A stretch of 64,000 nucleotides of DNA from Cladorhizidae sp. MBARI D1340-BT2 (GCA_028752905.1 JAQNBH010000009.1:25280370-25344369), one strand, 5' to 3'. Numbered from the stretch's first letter, positions 22,078-33,900 are shown. Made by a program: numbers and translations. The notes: generated by a model not told the origin, from the sequence alone.

Positions 22078-22735
22078 GTGAATATTGTACTACTTGCCAT
22101 ACAATAGCTATCTTCTTGTGGCTCACTTCTCCAGAAATCATTCTATCCATACTCATGTTGGTTTTGCTGATTCTCATGCCACACCTAGGAAGCTTCTCCT
22201 TCTATCTTATAGTATTATCTCTTACTTATCTTCCTGGATCACTCTTAGAGCAACTAGCTCCTATCTAACCCCCATACTACATAACCCCATAGAAGGAAGT
22301 TTGAGAGGCTGCCTTTTAGGGGATCAACCTCAGTGCTCAAGCAAGGCTGACAATTTGCATAACCGTTTTAATCTAGCAGTAGAGAAGTTTGAATATATGG
22401 CTGGTGATGTTCCCAGAAATATATATTCATCTGTTCTCTATTTTTATGACAAGGTGGAGTACCAATTGCTTAGGTGCAGGTGCTGGATGCAGATTGCCTT
22501 ACTTGTCCTTATTGAAGTAGTGAATCAGGGCCGTGGGAAAGATATCGCCAGCTAAGGCCCAGCCAAATTTTATTGTGTGGTAACTGAGGGCAATCAAATT
22601 TTGTTTATCTTAAGTGATGTGCATATTTAGAGATTATTGTTGTGAATTTCCCACCAGCCAGGTTAATGTGAAAAGGCTTTAGGAATACACAGTTTAACTT
22701 TACTATACATTTATGTCTCTCATCTCTGACTGTCC
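22078..22735 (+). repeat. ~657-bp tandem duplication, unit 2 (empty piggyBac site)
   Basis: Sister of 19020-19601 plus 22004-22077. It carries an unoccupied TTAA at 22663-22666 matching the piggyBac target. Confidence 0.85.
22085..22555 (+). CDS. Unrecognised 156-codon frame in tandem unit 2
   Basis: The longer version of 19245-19490. It starts at an ATG soon after the unit boundary and includes SIHTHVGFADSHATPRKL, a hydrophobic stretch and the shared C-terminal half with its hydrophobic segment (MQIALLVLIEVV). The N-terminal half is not open in unit 1, which weakens the coding case for that half. No family recognised. Confidence 0.35.
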   Translation: MYYLPYNSYLLVAHFSRNHSIHTHVGFADSHATPRKLLLLSYSIISYLSSWITLRATSSYLTPILHNPIEGSLRGCLLGDQPQCSSKADNLHNRFNLAVEKFEYMAGDVPRNIYSSVLYFYDKVEYQLLRCRCWMQIALLVLIEVVNQGRGKDIAS

Positions 22736-22990
22736 TTACTTTATATTAGGTGAGTTACAGTATTCTATGGCTAGGATGTGACAAGATTTTACTAATTGCT
22801 AAACTTCAATTTATTTGAACATGTCCCTCTGGCTCTATGTGTCCAATCTACTTCATGAAACTATCATAGGAGGTGAGTTAGAATATTCTGTCTAGGATGA
22901 CAAGTTTTGACTGCTCTAATAAATCTGAACATGTCTGCCAGCTCTCTGTGTCCAACTTACTGATGTTATTTCAACATAGTTTGATAGTGC
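22735..22990. repeat. ~115-bp tandem repeat, two to three units
   Basis: Units start with GGTGAGTTACAGTATTCTAT and end near CTTCATGAAACCATCATAGG. Same family at 14930-15120, 24600-24930 and 55125-55430. Each unit boundary resembles a joined acceptor and donor (TAGGAGGTGAGT), so the repeats could affect splicing, but the frames are not open. Confidence 0.75.
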
Positions 22991-24377
22991 TAGAGTATTG
23001 CAAGAACTAAAGTCTATTCACCTTGAATTGCAGTGGAAGTAATATGCCCAATCATGTACTGAGCAGCAAGATAAAAGTCACTAGAAGCATGTGTGTAAAA
23101 GGGCATGAAATATCCACTGATTGAGCTAACTAATGTGTAATAAAATATCTAAACATTAAATATATTTTATTTGCCATCATGCACTAAGCCGCACCAAAGG
23201 TGGAGAAATGGTTAAAGTCAGATAAACACCTGTCTGTTGCTTTACAGCAGCTGTCAGAAGTTGTATCTGATTATGTATAGGCCTAGCTTGTGCTAAAAAG
23301 CTCAGTTGGTCTTTAAGCTGCTTACACCAGTTTTTTCTGACCTTTACCCCCTGCACCCTTGTTGCTATTGCCTGTGGTTAGGGAAGTGAAGTAACAGGTG
23401 ATTAGTTGCAGCTGGAGCAAAGTGCATGCATGTGTATATGGACACAATTCTTGATTTAGTAGTTTACTGGTTGCTATGGCTCTCCTCTCCATTATCAATT
23501 CTACCCAACCTCATCTAGCATCCCTGTTTATCATGCTACATCTGTGTATCCAGTTGCTTAGTGCCTCTACCTTATCATCCTGCATATCTCTGTTAAGGAC
23601 TTCTTACTAAGTTGGTTTGAGAGACATCTCCCTGGCCCAGCTGGTTCTGAGTGGTGATCTTGCTTGTAGAGTAAATGTTAAACTAACAGTTGACCCCTCC
23701 ATATCTGATGATGCTTACATTTTGTAAGAATAATTCCATCTCAGCTTAAGTGTTGTGATATAATAATTTTTTTTTATGTATGTAATCGTCTCATTTAACA
23801 TGGTCTTTGTTGGAGGATGGAAAATTATGCTCTCAATTTTGAATGTAATAACAAATTTCGTTTCGTTTACATATCTTCAAATTGGAACATTAGTCAAAAT
23901 GTTTTGTAAGACATGTGCTAAAAACCAGATTTTTACCTGTAAATATGCAGAAGGCTACAGCATTATTATATTAAAACTTTATTTCTTGTTCTGGTTTATG
24001 TGAGTGGGCGGAAGAAGTGATAAAAATATAAAACTTACTGACAATCACAAATTGTCATCATAAACAGTCTCTTCCTTACCTTTACTGCTGTCTCTGCAAG
24101 CCAATAACAGCTGTATAGGTACCATGCTAGCCTGAAATCCCTCAGAATTCACTCTTGAGAATAAAATGAACTCCGATTTACAGTATTACTGTATCAGCAT
24201 CTAGGATTGTTTGGTATTGTAGGTGCTAGCTAATATCAGGAGGGAAAGAGTTACCTGTAGATTTCTCCTGGCATGGTTGGGCATTACTAGGAGTATTAGT
24301 AGGAGCTAGCTGTCCTGACACCAGTAAGGGTAGCATTACTTTTACTAGAGTATACAGGATCCAATCCAAAGATAACA
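22991..24377. other. Diverged duplicate of 15.1-15.5 and 18.3-18.7 kb
   Basis: Matches parts of 15.15-15.55 kb, then 17.05-17.2 kb, then 18.35-18.7 kb, without the 15578-17042 insertion. 23930-24300 also matches 55430-55720. The short frame at 23776-24003 shows no family features. Confidence 0.45.
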
Positions 24378-24494
24378 ATGTCAACTAACAGGTGGAGCAT
24401 ACTTAATCTCAATGGAAGCAAGTCTGTGTTCTACTCCGTAACTAGTGATCATTTATCAACAGACTTACTGCAGACTTACTTGAACAAGAATTGA
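24378..24494 (+). CDS. Short exon of a locally duplicated family (member 2)
   Basis: 38 codons from ATG to TGA, paralogous to 18732-18905 (shared core SVTSDHLSTDLL). An indel after the core brings an early stop, so the copy is probably non-functional. Confidence 0.3.
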   Translation: MSTNRWSILNLNGSKSVFYSVTSDHLSTDLLQTYLNKN

Positions 24495-24599
24495 TGGTAA
24501 AATATTTACTAATAACCACGAGATCAGAATGCTCACTTGCATACCATTGAGCTCAAGTGCACTGTCTCTGCGACATCCATCCATGTGTCTGTCCTTACT

Positions 24600-24930
24600 T
24601 TATAGGAGGTGAGTTAAAGTGCTCTATGGCTAGGATGGCATGATTTGATCAACTTCAATTTATTTGAACATGTCTCTTGGCTCTCTGTTTCGAACCTACT
24701 TCACGAAAACATCATAGATGGTGAGTTACAGTATATCTAAATCTAGGATTACATGCCTTGATCAACTTTAATGACCTTTGGCTCTCTGTGTCCAACCTAC
24801 TTACATGAAACCTTCATAGGCGATGAATCAGTGTATTCTATATCTAGGAAAACATGTGTTGACTGATTGATCAATTATAATTTATTTGAACATGTGTCTT
24901 TGCTCTCCCTGTCCAACCTAATGAAACATA
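24600..24930. repeat. ~115-bp tandem repeat, three units
   Basis: Three diverged copies of the GGTGAGTTACAG...CATCATAG unit, directly upstream of the PHD exon. Confidence 0.75.
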
Positions 24931-25046
24931 GTTTCATAGTTACAAACATTGCTACAATATTGCAAGAACTAAAGTCTATTCACCTTGGCTTGCTGTGTAA
25001 GTTCGATGATCAATCATGCGCTGACCAGCAAGAAAATTTTCACTAG

Positions 25047-25184
25047 AAGAACATGGATGGAAATAAAATGGTCTCATGTGACAGCTGCTTGGAATTGTTC
25101 CATGACACTTGTCAAACCGTCCCTCAAGATGTGTGGAGTGATCCAGACTATAAATGGTGCTGTAGTCAATGTAGTCATAATTAA
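25047..25184 (+). CDS. Terminal exon encoding the second half of a PHD finger
   Basis: PHD fingers are C4HC3 zinc modules that usually read histone tails. The exon follows an acceptor (TTTTCACTAG) and is open for 45 codons to TAA at 25182. It supplies the later zinc ligands: CDSC, then LFHDTC, then the WCCSQC ending, with SDPDYKW before the last pair, the usual W-x-C-x2-C arrangement. The first Cys pair must lie on an upstream exon that I cannot place. Paralogous segments at 15.23 and 23.08 kb match up to the CACTAG acceptor and then diverge, so this exon is unique to the 25-kb copy. Confidence 0.6.
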   Translation, partial: KNMDGNKMVSCDSCLELFHDTCQTVPQDVWSDPDYKWCCSQCSHN

Positions 25185-25399
25185 CACTGTAACTGTTCTA
25201 TAAACATCTATTATATCAATGTATGGGACTGGGGTACTAAATATACTGGCTTTGCATAGTTATAATCTATCTATTTATAAATATAACTGATTCAGATTGT
25301 ATTTGTCATGATATAAATTGATCGATGCCAATGATTTCATAAGCCTCCAATGACAAGCAGGATGTATTGCTTGAGGCCATGACATTAATGTTGGACATC

Positions 25400-25835
25400 A
25401 ATGTCAGAAGCTATGGTTATGCTGTGCCTTCCACCCTATAAAACACACTGTATTCAGACCCTTACTGTTAGTTTTTTAAGTCTCTCAAAGCTCATTGATT
25501 AGCCTGTCATTGCCATAAATTATGGTAAAAAATCCTGGTCGGGTCATGACAAATTTCACTTTTCTTCTCTCTTTAGAGAAGTCTGGTTTAAGGCTTGAGA
25601 GATTCTAACCTTATCTTATAAAGGGCATTCTTTTATTGGAACGGATTCAGAGAAGATCTACCAAGTACATTTTGTCAGACTAGATTATAGTCCAGATTGA
25701 AGGCCCTCCATCCTCTTCCCTTGATCACAGAACCTCTAACATCAATGTGGACAACATTTGACATTTAGCAATTAGTTGAACTTGAGCTAGCTGATGCTTT
25801 CTGACTGTCCACTTGGGTACACTAATGCTAATGCT
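25400..25835 (+). pseudogene. LINE reverse-transcriptase C-terminal relic
   Basis: The stretch LERIQRRSTKYILSD at about 25640-25685 matches the region after the RT domain of Jockey/CR1-type LINEs (usually L-E-x-I-Q-R-R-A/S-T-K). Readable coding follows on both sides in shifted frames. Several stops are present; 5' part absent. Confidence 0.5.
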
Positions 25836-26888
25836 ACTCATTGGAATCACAAAGATAGCCAAACTAACTATTAAAAAAAAAAAGTGAGAGAGAAGGGAGA
25901 GAAAAAAACCCCCGGGATTACAAATTTCCTAGGATATTAGGAATAGGGGTGCCAAATTTCCTGGCGGGATTCCATATTTCCTAGGATATCTGGAATGGGG
26001 GTGCAAATTTCCTGGGATGCCAGATTTCCTGTGACACCCGCTCAGGCTAGGGTGGGGCTAGCTATTTCTTTCCTTCAGAATGCATTCCTGAGCATGCGAT
26101 CATAATTGCTCTCCAATTCCCAATGTGCTCGAGTGACAATACTTCAGAAGGTCCGGCTCGGGTGACTACTTCAGAAGATCGGATTTTCCTCGACCCAGGT
26201 GACTATTCTTCAATGGATCCTTACTTTTTTTTCTTGTTTTTATCTTTTTCTGCTTTTAATCGTGGACTGTGACTAGGAAAAGAAAATGGGGAAAATGTCC
26301 GCCTTCAAAGGCTCATAACTTCTAAACCGTACCCCCTATGACAGTGCTTTTATTATCTTAGAGCTTTAAAATATTGGAGTTAGGTAGGGTTAGATAATAC
26401 ATACAGGTCGTAGTACTAAGTAGGCTCAAGTAGACATGTTTTTGGGGGGTAGGGCTACTCTTGGCAGACTTCATTACAAAACATCAAATTAACTACTAAA
26501 GTGGTTCTTGTTGTTCAATAAGCTTCAATGGGTGCAGTAAAACTTTGTAATTGGCCAACTAAGTGGCATTACATTTTTATGACAGTTTTTAGAGTAGTGG
26601 TCAGAATTTTTCATGAGGTACACTCATTCATTGTATTATAATTTGACCATTATTATATATTTTATTTTTCAAACTTAGAGTTTTATTGCACGGAAGAAAG
26701 GGCCAAAATACTGAAAGTTTGAGACAAAAATAAAAATTACAGAGGTAGGCACGCCAAGAAAAATAGAACAACAAATAAAAAAGAGAAAAAAATTGCAGGA
26801 CTCTCAAGTTGAGGTTTGTTTTAGAACTTTATTACTAGTTGTCCAGACAAATTCTTGACTGTTCTTTCTTTTTGTCTCTTTAGGTCCT
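25836..26888. other. Unassigned stretch with two short repeats
   Basis: 25915-26035 has three to four copies of a ~37-base motif around CAAATTTCCTAGGATAT. 26110-26210 has three variants of CGGGTGACTACTTCAGAAGA. The remainder to 26888 shows no gene. Confidence 0.5.
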
Positions 26889-27562
26889 TTACATTACAGG
26901 GTCGATGTCCCGTAATCTGTGCAGGTTAGTAGGGGCAGACAAATAACTTGACAGAGCCTCCTTTTCAGAACACTTGCTCAGTATGTTATGGTCCTGAAAG
27001 CTCAGTGGCAAAATAGACTGAACTCTTGAAGGTTGCTTCCCATGCCACAAACCGTTGCAGACATGACGCTCCTGGTATTCATAGACCTATATTCACATAT
27101 GCCAGACAAATTGTCACAAATGTCACAAGGCAACTAAATTCTCACATACATCTCTAGGTTCATCAGGTTTGTCTTGACAACCAGAGCACTCCCACAACGA
27201 CACTGTCACGTCCTCACAGCCTCCACGAGACTCCGGTCCTTGATCAAGCGGAACTCTCCAGTGAAGTCAGCTCTCTCAGAACCAGACCCATAGAACTGCT
27301 CAGTATGCGCTGAAGTTGATGAGGACGTCCCAGAAGTTAATAGCATAAAAAGCGCTAGCCTACATTTTTCATTATTTGTCGACACAAGAATTGATGTCTC
27401 GCGAGCCGAGAGCCCTTCTTCAGAAGCGACCGCTTTGTCTGACTTGCTTGCTGTGGCATTCTGCAACTCTTTCTGGGATCCCCAACAGGTGCGTTTCTTA
27501 TGCCTAGCTTGCCTGAACTTCTTCTAAGTGCCAGCTGAGCATGAACTTAGTTCGCGAGACAT
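26889..27562 (-). pseudogene. Decayed minus-strand gene of unknown family
   Basis: From ATG 27562 the frame reads a basic N terminus, a TAG at codon 13, then a long protein-like stretch (KSDKAVASEEGLSARETS, LALFMLLTSGTSSSTSAH, ADFTGEFRLIKDRSLVEAV). Just after that, restoring one base would continue into SLWECSGCQDKPDEPRDVCE, with three Cys. A further frame ends in SAPTNLHRLRDIDPVM and TAA at 26889. The constant composition across three frames argues for one decayed coding sequence, perhaps the 5' exon of a mobile-element gene. I cannot name the family. Confidence 0.45.
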
Positions 27563-28109
27563 TCGAATTTTTGTAGAATTGGCCGCCCAAATAAAAAGCA
27601 GCTGGCGCGCCTGCGTATATATACCTATTTTTTTATTTTAGGTTATCAAAAATCAATGTTTTATTACATAGTTTCATATAATGTACAAGCTACTAAAAGT
27701 TCCAACACACAAACGAAACAACAGTAACAAAAAGACAGCAGTAAAAAAAAAAAAAGCAAGACAAAAACCGCAAAAACCATAAACAACAACAATAAAAGTC
27801 CGAAATCAAGCGACACCATCCACTGCTGGAGAACGGATGGCCAACCTTCTTAGCCAAAGCCCGGCATTACCATGCCAGAGGTTGATGGAGAGGCATTGAA
27901 AGAGATGGCAGATGGAATACCCAGAGACTGCATGCATACTGTGGTTTTGTTTGTTTTGCTGCTGTAAAAAAATATATAGCCCGGAGGTATGTGCAATGAT
28001 GTGGAAAACATAGCCAGAAGAATGCGAAGGTTTGTTTGAAGTCGGGGTGGGGGGGATGGGGAGTGGGGGGTCAGGGGGGGGGCGGTCGCGTAGCTATGCA
28101 GGTGTCGTG
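27563..28109. other. Stretch with A-rich and G-rich runs
   Basis: A-rich region near 27745-27800 and long G runs at 28045-28085. A minus-strand frame ending at 27850 follows an acceptor-like TTTTTTACAG near 27963 and could be a last exon, but shows no recognisable domain. Confidence 0.35.
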
Positions 28110-28265
28110 CCATATTAGTCCCGCTGCCATATTTGTCCCACTCAGAAAATGTTCGCGATAACGGGACAAATATAGTGCCATATAGTGCCATAATTATTAG
28201 TCCCGCCTGCCATATTAGTCCCGCCTGTGCCATATTGCTCACCTGAGCTGCCATATTAGTCATAC
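28110..28265. repeat. ~19-bp minisatellite GCCATATTAGTCCCGCCTG, left block
   Basis: Variants of the unit repeat six to eight times with small gaps. The same unit, as CATATTAGTCTCACCTGA, recurs at 30236-30366, on the other side of the gag/hAT insertion. Confidence 0.8.
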
Positions 28266-28667
28266 AGGTGGGTGTTTTGGGGGTTTAACCCCCCCCCACC
28301 CATTTAAATTTATACAACTGCAACTTGACTCACCTTAGTAGTGATACCAAACCCCCCTTACTGATACCCTAGATCTGCCCCTGTGAAATGCCTCATTGTC
28401 CCACCATATTAGTAGGCCCTGGCGGATTATGCTCGAATTTCTACATATTTTTCTTTCCTTTTATGCTCCTAATATTCACCAATTTTTCTTTTCTTTCTAC
28501 CTATTTTTCTTTCCTTTTATGAAATTATGCTCCTAATATTCACCTATTTTTCTTTTCAATATACCTCTTTTTCTCAATGCTTAGACAAACAATTGTTACA
28601 TCATTTAAAAAGAGAATATAGGCAATCAAGGATTCAAGATTCGAGACATTTTAACAGTTACAATTAT

Positions 28668-29726
28668 CTATAGACTATAGTTGTACTGTAACATAACAGA
28701 AAGTTGTAAGTAATCCTTCAAAGAAGTTTCTTGCTTCGTAGAAAAGGTATTGCTCAAAATTGAGAATGCACGTTCAGCTGCAGCTGACGAAGGCTGCACA
28801 AATAAGACTAATCTACATGTGTGAGTCCAGTTAGGCAATCTACCATTCTCCTCATGGCACTTCCACCACTCAATGGGGTCTACGCTATCTAAAACATCCT
28901 CAGCTGCTGCAAGATATTCAGGTAACTCAGACTTTAAGCCATTAATCACTTCTGTATTCAAGAATAGGAAGACAGTAAGTGAATCAATATCAGCTGCAGT
29001 GCTGGGTTTCTTGTCAGACACAAACTGTGCTACATGTCTAGGCATAAGCTTCATTGCAGTATCAACTGCACACAAATCATTTACCTGCTGGATTGTTTTG
29101 CAGCCTTCTGTCCATCGTATGGTGAGGACAGCACGACCCAACAGAGCCTCCCATCCTTCGTCTGGTTTCCGTTTGAGATTGTCCAATCTTTGTCGGTAAG
29201 CTTTTCTGGTCACACGGTAGAGTCGCAAGAGTGCTAGTTTGACTTGATCATAGTCTTCCTTTACATCCGGCTGCATTGCCAGATATACTCTGTTGGCATC
29301 CGGTCGGAATTCCGGAGCCAAATATCTCATCCAATCCTTCTTGAGGACCTTGTATGCAGCCATATGGCTCTCTAAAACGTTAAATATTCCAGGGGGTCTT
29401 CGTCTTCCTTCATTTCTCTGAACCGGGGTGCTTTGATTTGGCTGGGGGTAGGAACAGAGTCCGATTCTTCTATCCTGCCAGTGCCCCCTCCGCTTATCAC
29501 TGTCATCAGCAATCTTTCCCATCTTTGATCTCTTTTCTCCTCGGCTTCCGCTCGTTCGGTCACCCGTCTTTTCTCGTCTTCCTTTTGCTTCTCTGACTAG
29601 AGTTTAAACATTCGGAGCATATCAGACATTGTCACTCTTTCCCCAATATCTTCTGAGTCCATTAGCGGTGAAGTACTCCACCTTTCTCCTTCTGTAGTGT
29701 CCTTTGCCTTACTTCTGGTATCCATT
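28668..29726 (-). pseudogene. gag (SCAN-like capsid) joined in frame to a hAT dimerisation domain
   Basis: From ATG 29726 the N-terminal gag region is readable with a TAG at codon 41 and a frameshift near 29372. A 284-codon frame (29522-28668) then holds the capsid core (LAPEFRPDANRVYLAM, EGWEALLGRAVL, KLMPRHVAQFVSDKKPST). At about residue 180 (near 28982) it passes without a stop into the C-terminal part of a hAT transposase: DPIEWWKCHEENGRLPNW and FVQPSSAAAERAFSILSN, the hATC dimerisation motif including the conserved Glu. The frame ends in a normal hAT C terminus. No integrase lies between. The join looks like a hAT fragment inserted in, or recombined with, a retrotransposon gag. Whether it is expressed is unknown. 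Confidence 0.75.
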
Positions 29727-29764
29727 CATGTCAAGGGTAGTAGCTATCTCTCTAGTTAAAAAAA

Positions 29765-29783
29765 AATCCCACCACTGCAACCA
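29765..29783 (-). promoter_or_regulatory. Primer binding site, tRNA-Leu type
   Basis: On the minus strand TGGTTGCAGTGGTGGGATT, complementary to the remembered 3' end of tRNA-Leu(AAG) with about two mismatches, lies just after an LTR-like end (CCTGTCACA) and 39 bases before the gag ATG. Confidence 0.6.
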
Positions 29784-29785
29784 GT

Positions 29786-30160
29786 TGTGACAGGACCAAA
29801 TCTGATATTACCCACAGACTCTGAGCCAGTCACTAAGTGTTGGTATGCTGCCACCACTCTACCTTTAAGCTATACACTAGGCTAGCAAGGTTAAGTAGAG
29901 CAACCTTAATAATTCAATATAGGACACTTACAAGACTCAGCTAACTCCCTGAGCAGTAACAACTCCTCCCTTAACTAGGCTGGAGCCCCCACTTCTGGTT
30001 TCTGCCCATACATGGTAATCTTACACTCATCATCGACCTATGACATTTGCCCAACATAAACACATAACACACAAACACACTAAGCTGCAGACCATATTAT
30101 CAACACTTCCAATTCATAATTAGTTACTCACTACTGGGTTCACTCCACATCCATAGTTAT
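29786..30160 (-). mobile_element. Probable 5' LTR remnant of the gag/hAT locus
   Basis: Placed by its position directly upstream of the primer binding site. The outer edge is not defined because no second LTR is present in the window. Confidence 0.4.
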
Positions 30161-30235
30161 GCATTGGGAACAGTCTTGTTTTTATGTCGTCCTGCGTTAG
30201 CCAGGTAAACTATTCCATATTCATATTCCGTATTA

Positions 30236-30366
30236 GTCTCACCTGACATATTAGTATCACCTGACATATTAGTCTCACCTGCCATATTAGTCACCTGCAG
30301 ACACCTGCCATATTTGTCTCACCTGACATATTAGTCCCACCTGCCATATAAATCTCACCTGTCATA
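30236..30366. repeat. ~19-bp minisatellite, right block
   Basis: Seven variants of CATATTAGTCTCACCTGA, the same repeat as at 28110-28265. Confidence 0.85.
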
Positions 30367-30627
30367 GCTGAATATGAATGTGTTGCGTGTGTATATATAT
30401 ATACACAAGCTATATATAAATTGCAGTAAAAACATGGGAGGAGTATCTAATATGGCAAGTAACTTGCCAACCCTCATTTCTCTCACAAATTTGTTTTTGT
30501 TTTTTTATATTAAATTTTACTCTCTAGCTATAGAAATAAATTGTTTTAGCAACAAATCTATCATCATGGGAGAAGTAATATGACAAGTGAGAATACTTGC
30601 CATTTACTATAATCACAATTAGATGAA

Positions 30628-30718
30628 CAATTTTTCTTTTGTTTTGCTTCTCTGGATGATGGAGTGATAGGAACAATTTTTCTTTTGTTTTGCTTCTCTG
30701 GATGATGGAGTGATAGAA
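30628..30718. repeat. Perfect 45-bp tandem duplication
   Basis: Two adjacent identical copies of a sequence beginning GAACAATTTTTCTTTTGTTT and ending GGAGTGATAG. Recent by its identity. Confidence 0.9.
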
Positions 30719-30970
30719 GGACAGGGTCAGAGCATATATATGTGGTTCCTCAGCACCATCCTACAATTTAACTTGTGCAAAACTTGAATTAAACAATAAA
30801 CATATTTCCAGGTCAACCATGATATCCTAGGAAGACCACCAGAAAGTTTAGGATCTCCCAGTATTTCACAGATTGGAGAAAACTAAGACAGTTTATTGCA
30901 TGAAAATGAGACATTCATAATTACCCAGAAAAAAATCCCAACAAGAACAAACAGATTCAGTCTTAATTAT

Positions 30971-33900
30971 TTAAGTGGCACCCAATTCCCTGTCCCAACA
31001 ACTGCCACATTTCCACTCCTCCTCCCGGTTGATGATGGCTGATGGTGGAATCTCTGTACATGATTGTTGGAACCATTTACTAAACTTGCTGCACTGTGCC
31101 ACTGTGAGGGCACAGTCATGGGGTTGTCTGCAAACACAGATCAATGGTTCCCTGAGAACAATTTTGAGCTTCTTGCTTGTGGCTTCTCGTCGGCATCCTT
31201 GAACAGGGAATAGTTTGATGTGATATGTCTGGAATGATCTCATCAGGTGGGACCGCATCTTTGTTTGATCAAATGTTATTGTTGATAGGTCCACACCATT
31301 GCATAATGCGGTTGCTACAGCAATGGCGAATAAACCACAGGCATCTCCAACCTGTTGATGCATGTATGGTTGCTGTATGGTCAGGTGGCTTCCTTGATAT
31401 AATTCCATCCATGCCAGGCATTTTAGTGTATCCAGTTCTGCAATGATCCAACAACAGTAAGAACAAACAAACGAAACAACTATTAATTGTTTGTCGTGTA
31501 TAACTACTATTTATTTCACAAGAATTGATTGAATGGTAACACGTACTGTACCTATTTGAGTGGGTTCATTGTTGTACCATACGTGGGCATCTTGCCATTA
31601 ATATTCAGCTGTGAATCATATTTAGGTGAAATTGACACTCTTGAAAGGCCCTGGTTCTTAATGTGATGCTTGAGTTGAGATACTATGCAAGTAAAAAATT
31701 GAGTATAGATTTCTAAGCTCACAACAGTAGTTATCAAGGAGCCCAATTTTTTAATCGAGAGGATTAAAATATAACAACACTGTTGGATCCAATGACATTA
31801 TTCAATTTCCAATGCATGTCATAAAAGTTGTTGGAAATTGACAACAGTTAATTCTTGATCCACCTAATCAGAATGTGTAATTTTTTTTTTAAGTTTAGCA
31901 TGTAAAATATTATCATTCAAGTTATTTCTTACTAGTTCCTGCATAGAGGCTGTCATACACCCGCACAGTCCCCTTGGGCATTCCTATGCTGGACACACAG
32001 ACCCAGTGGCCGCCAGTATTCATGATTTGGATATAATCCCAAACCGGAGTTCCAGTTATTGAGCCTCCACTTCCTGGTGCCACATACCCAATGGACTGGA
32101 AGCCACCCATCTTTGGAAACTGATTGCGAAGTAGATCCTGCGCCTCATCTATGTGTGTGTCCTCTAGCCATGCTTCAGACAGCAGAATTATTAAAAAGTC
32201 ACCAGGAAATTTTCTGTAATGGACAGGTGGTTTGCAAGGCAAGGGTTTTCCAAGCATTCTAGGCACAACTTGTGTAACACTGGTTACAACACAGTCTGAT
32301 GTTGGCTCACTAGAGAGAGGTGTGTTTCTATCAGGTGGTGGAAGGACTAGACTATCTTTCTTAGTCTGTCGAATGATTAGGCACTGCCTCTTATCTGGAC
32401 TCCCAGGGGAGGAAGCTGTATCACTCAACTCATCAGATGGTCCAGGGTTGTTCGAACTGGTGTTGTGTGACTGGATGGAAGTTGGTATCTCATGTTGAAC
32501 TGGTATCTCTCTAGTTAAGTAAGGCTTCAAGAGCCAGACATTAAACTTAACCTTCATAATGTTTTGGTTGTTATCCTGCAGTGTGCAGAGTCCTTTGGGT
32601 GAGACATGAACGATTACATAGGGTTCCAACCAGTCCTGCACCAGCCTGTCTCCTTTTCTGGATACCTTCCTTGCATTCCTCTTTTAAGGACATAATCATC
32701 TATGATGGTCAACAGGTTAATAATATAAAATAAAAAACATCCAGTAAAGGTCGAGCTATAGATAAAAAATATATCACAAAAAAACAGACAAGGACATTCT
32801 AACATTTATCAAAACTCGGAAATACATATATCCAGAAAATTTTATTATTCTTAGCCTTTCGATTTTTTCTCAGAAACAACAATGGGACTCTAATTTGATT
32901 CAGCTTATATAAAGGCACACATTAAAGGTACACATTAATTCATAAAAACATACCTATTGCCGTTTTTAGCCTCTTTTTTGCTTGGAATCGAAATAAGCTT
33001 TATGCTTTGCTTTAGCTTCTTCAATTTTCAACCGTATCTTCTCATATGTACCTATGTGATTACAAAATAAAACAGATCTGTAACATGATTTTTGGGGAGT
33101 GCATCAAACATTTTCATTAAACTATTTGTCCACCATTTTTTGTTTTGTTACAAAAAAGTGTCAGCAATTTCATGTCATATATTTATGTTTGCCAGTCAGT
33201 TTTGTTCTTACATCTGCCACATGCTTCTCCAAATTATATTGTATGTCTTCAGGAGACATAGTGAGTGAGATGTTTTCATAGAGAAGCTCCTGCTCATTCT
33301 CATGTTCTGCATTATTGATGGCTATGGAACCCCTAGCTGTTCGGTAGAACATCAACACAAATGTCTGTTGCTTTGTTGAAGACTGGACACTTGTATTGAT
33401 ACCATAAGTTGTGGGGAGTACATATCTACATAAGTACAAAACATCATACATAGAAATCATAACTACAAGCAGCACATTCAAGGTATATGCATCCTTTAGC
33501 TGAAGGCTTACACCAAAAACCATGTTTATATTTTTATTGTATAAGAATTTGGAAAATAATATACCGTATTGCTACAATGTGCAATTTAGAGATTTTGAGC
33601 TCCATAAATGTATAATGCGCTCTTAGTTTTGCGTTTTATAATAAGTACCACTAATTATAACAAGATCGGTTGGCACTTTTCTGCGCACTATCCTGACCAT
33701 CCAGTACCCTCTGCACATTTTCGTTTGCTCTCCTGATACATCTGATCGATTCCTGCATCTTCACTAGTAGGCAAGGATTGTTTGAAGCACATTCGAATGG
33801 TCACACTGTAGTCAGCTTCTTTCTCGCTAGTAAACCGTCTGGCTTTTGGCTGCAATATGCACGCGGAATGTTTTGTGCGATAAAAAAGATTGCGAGATGT

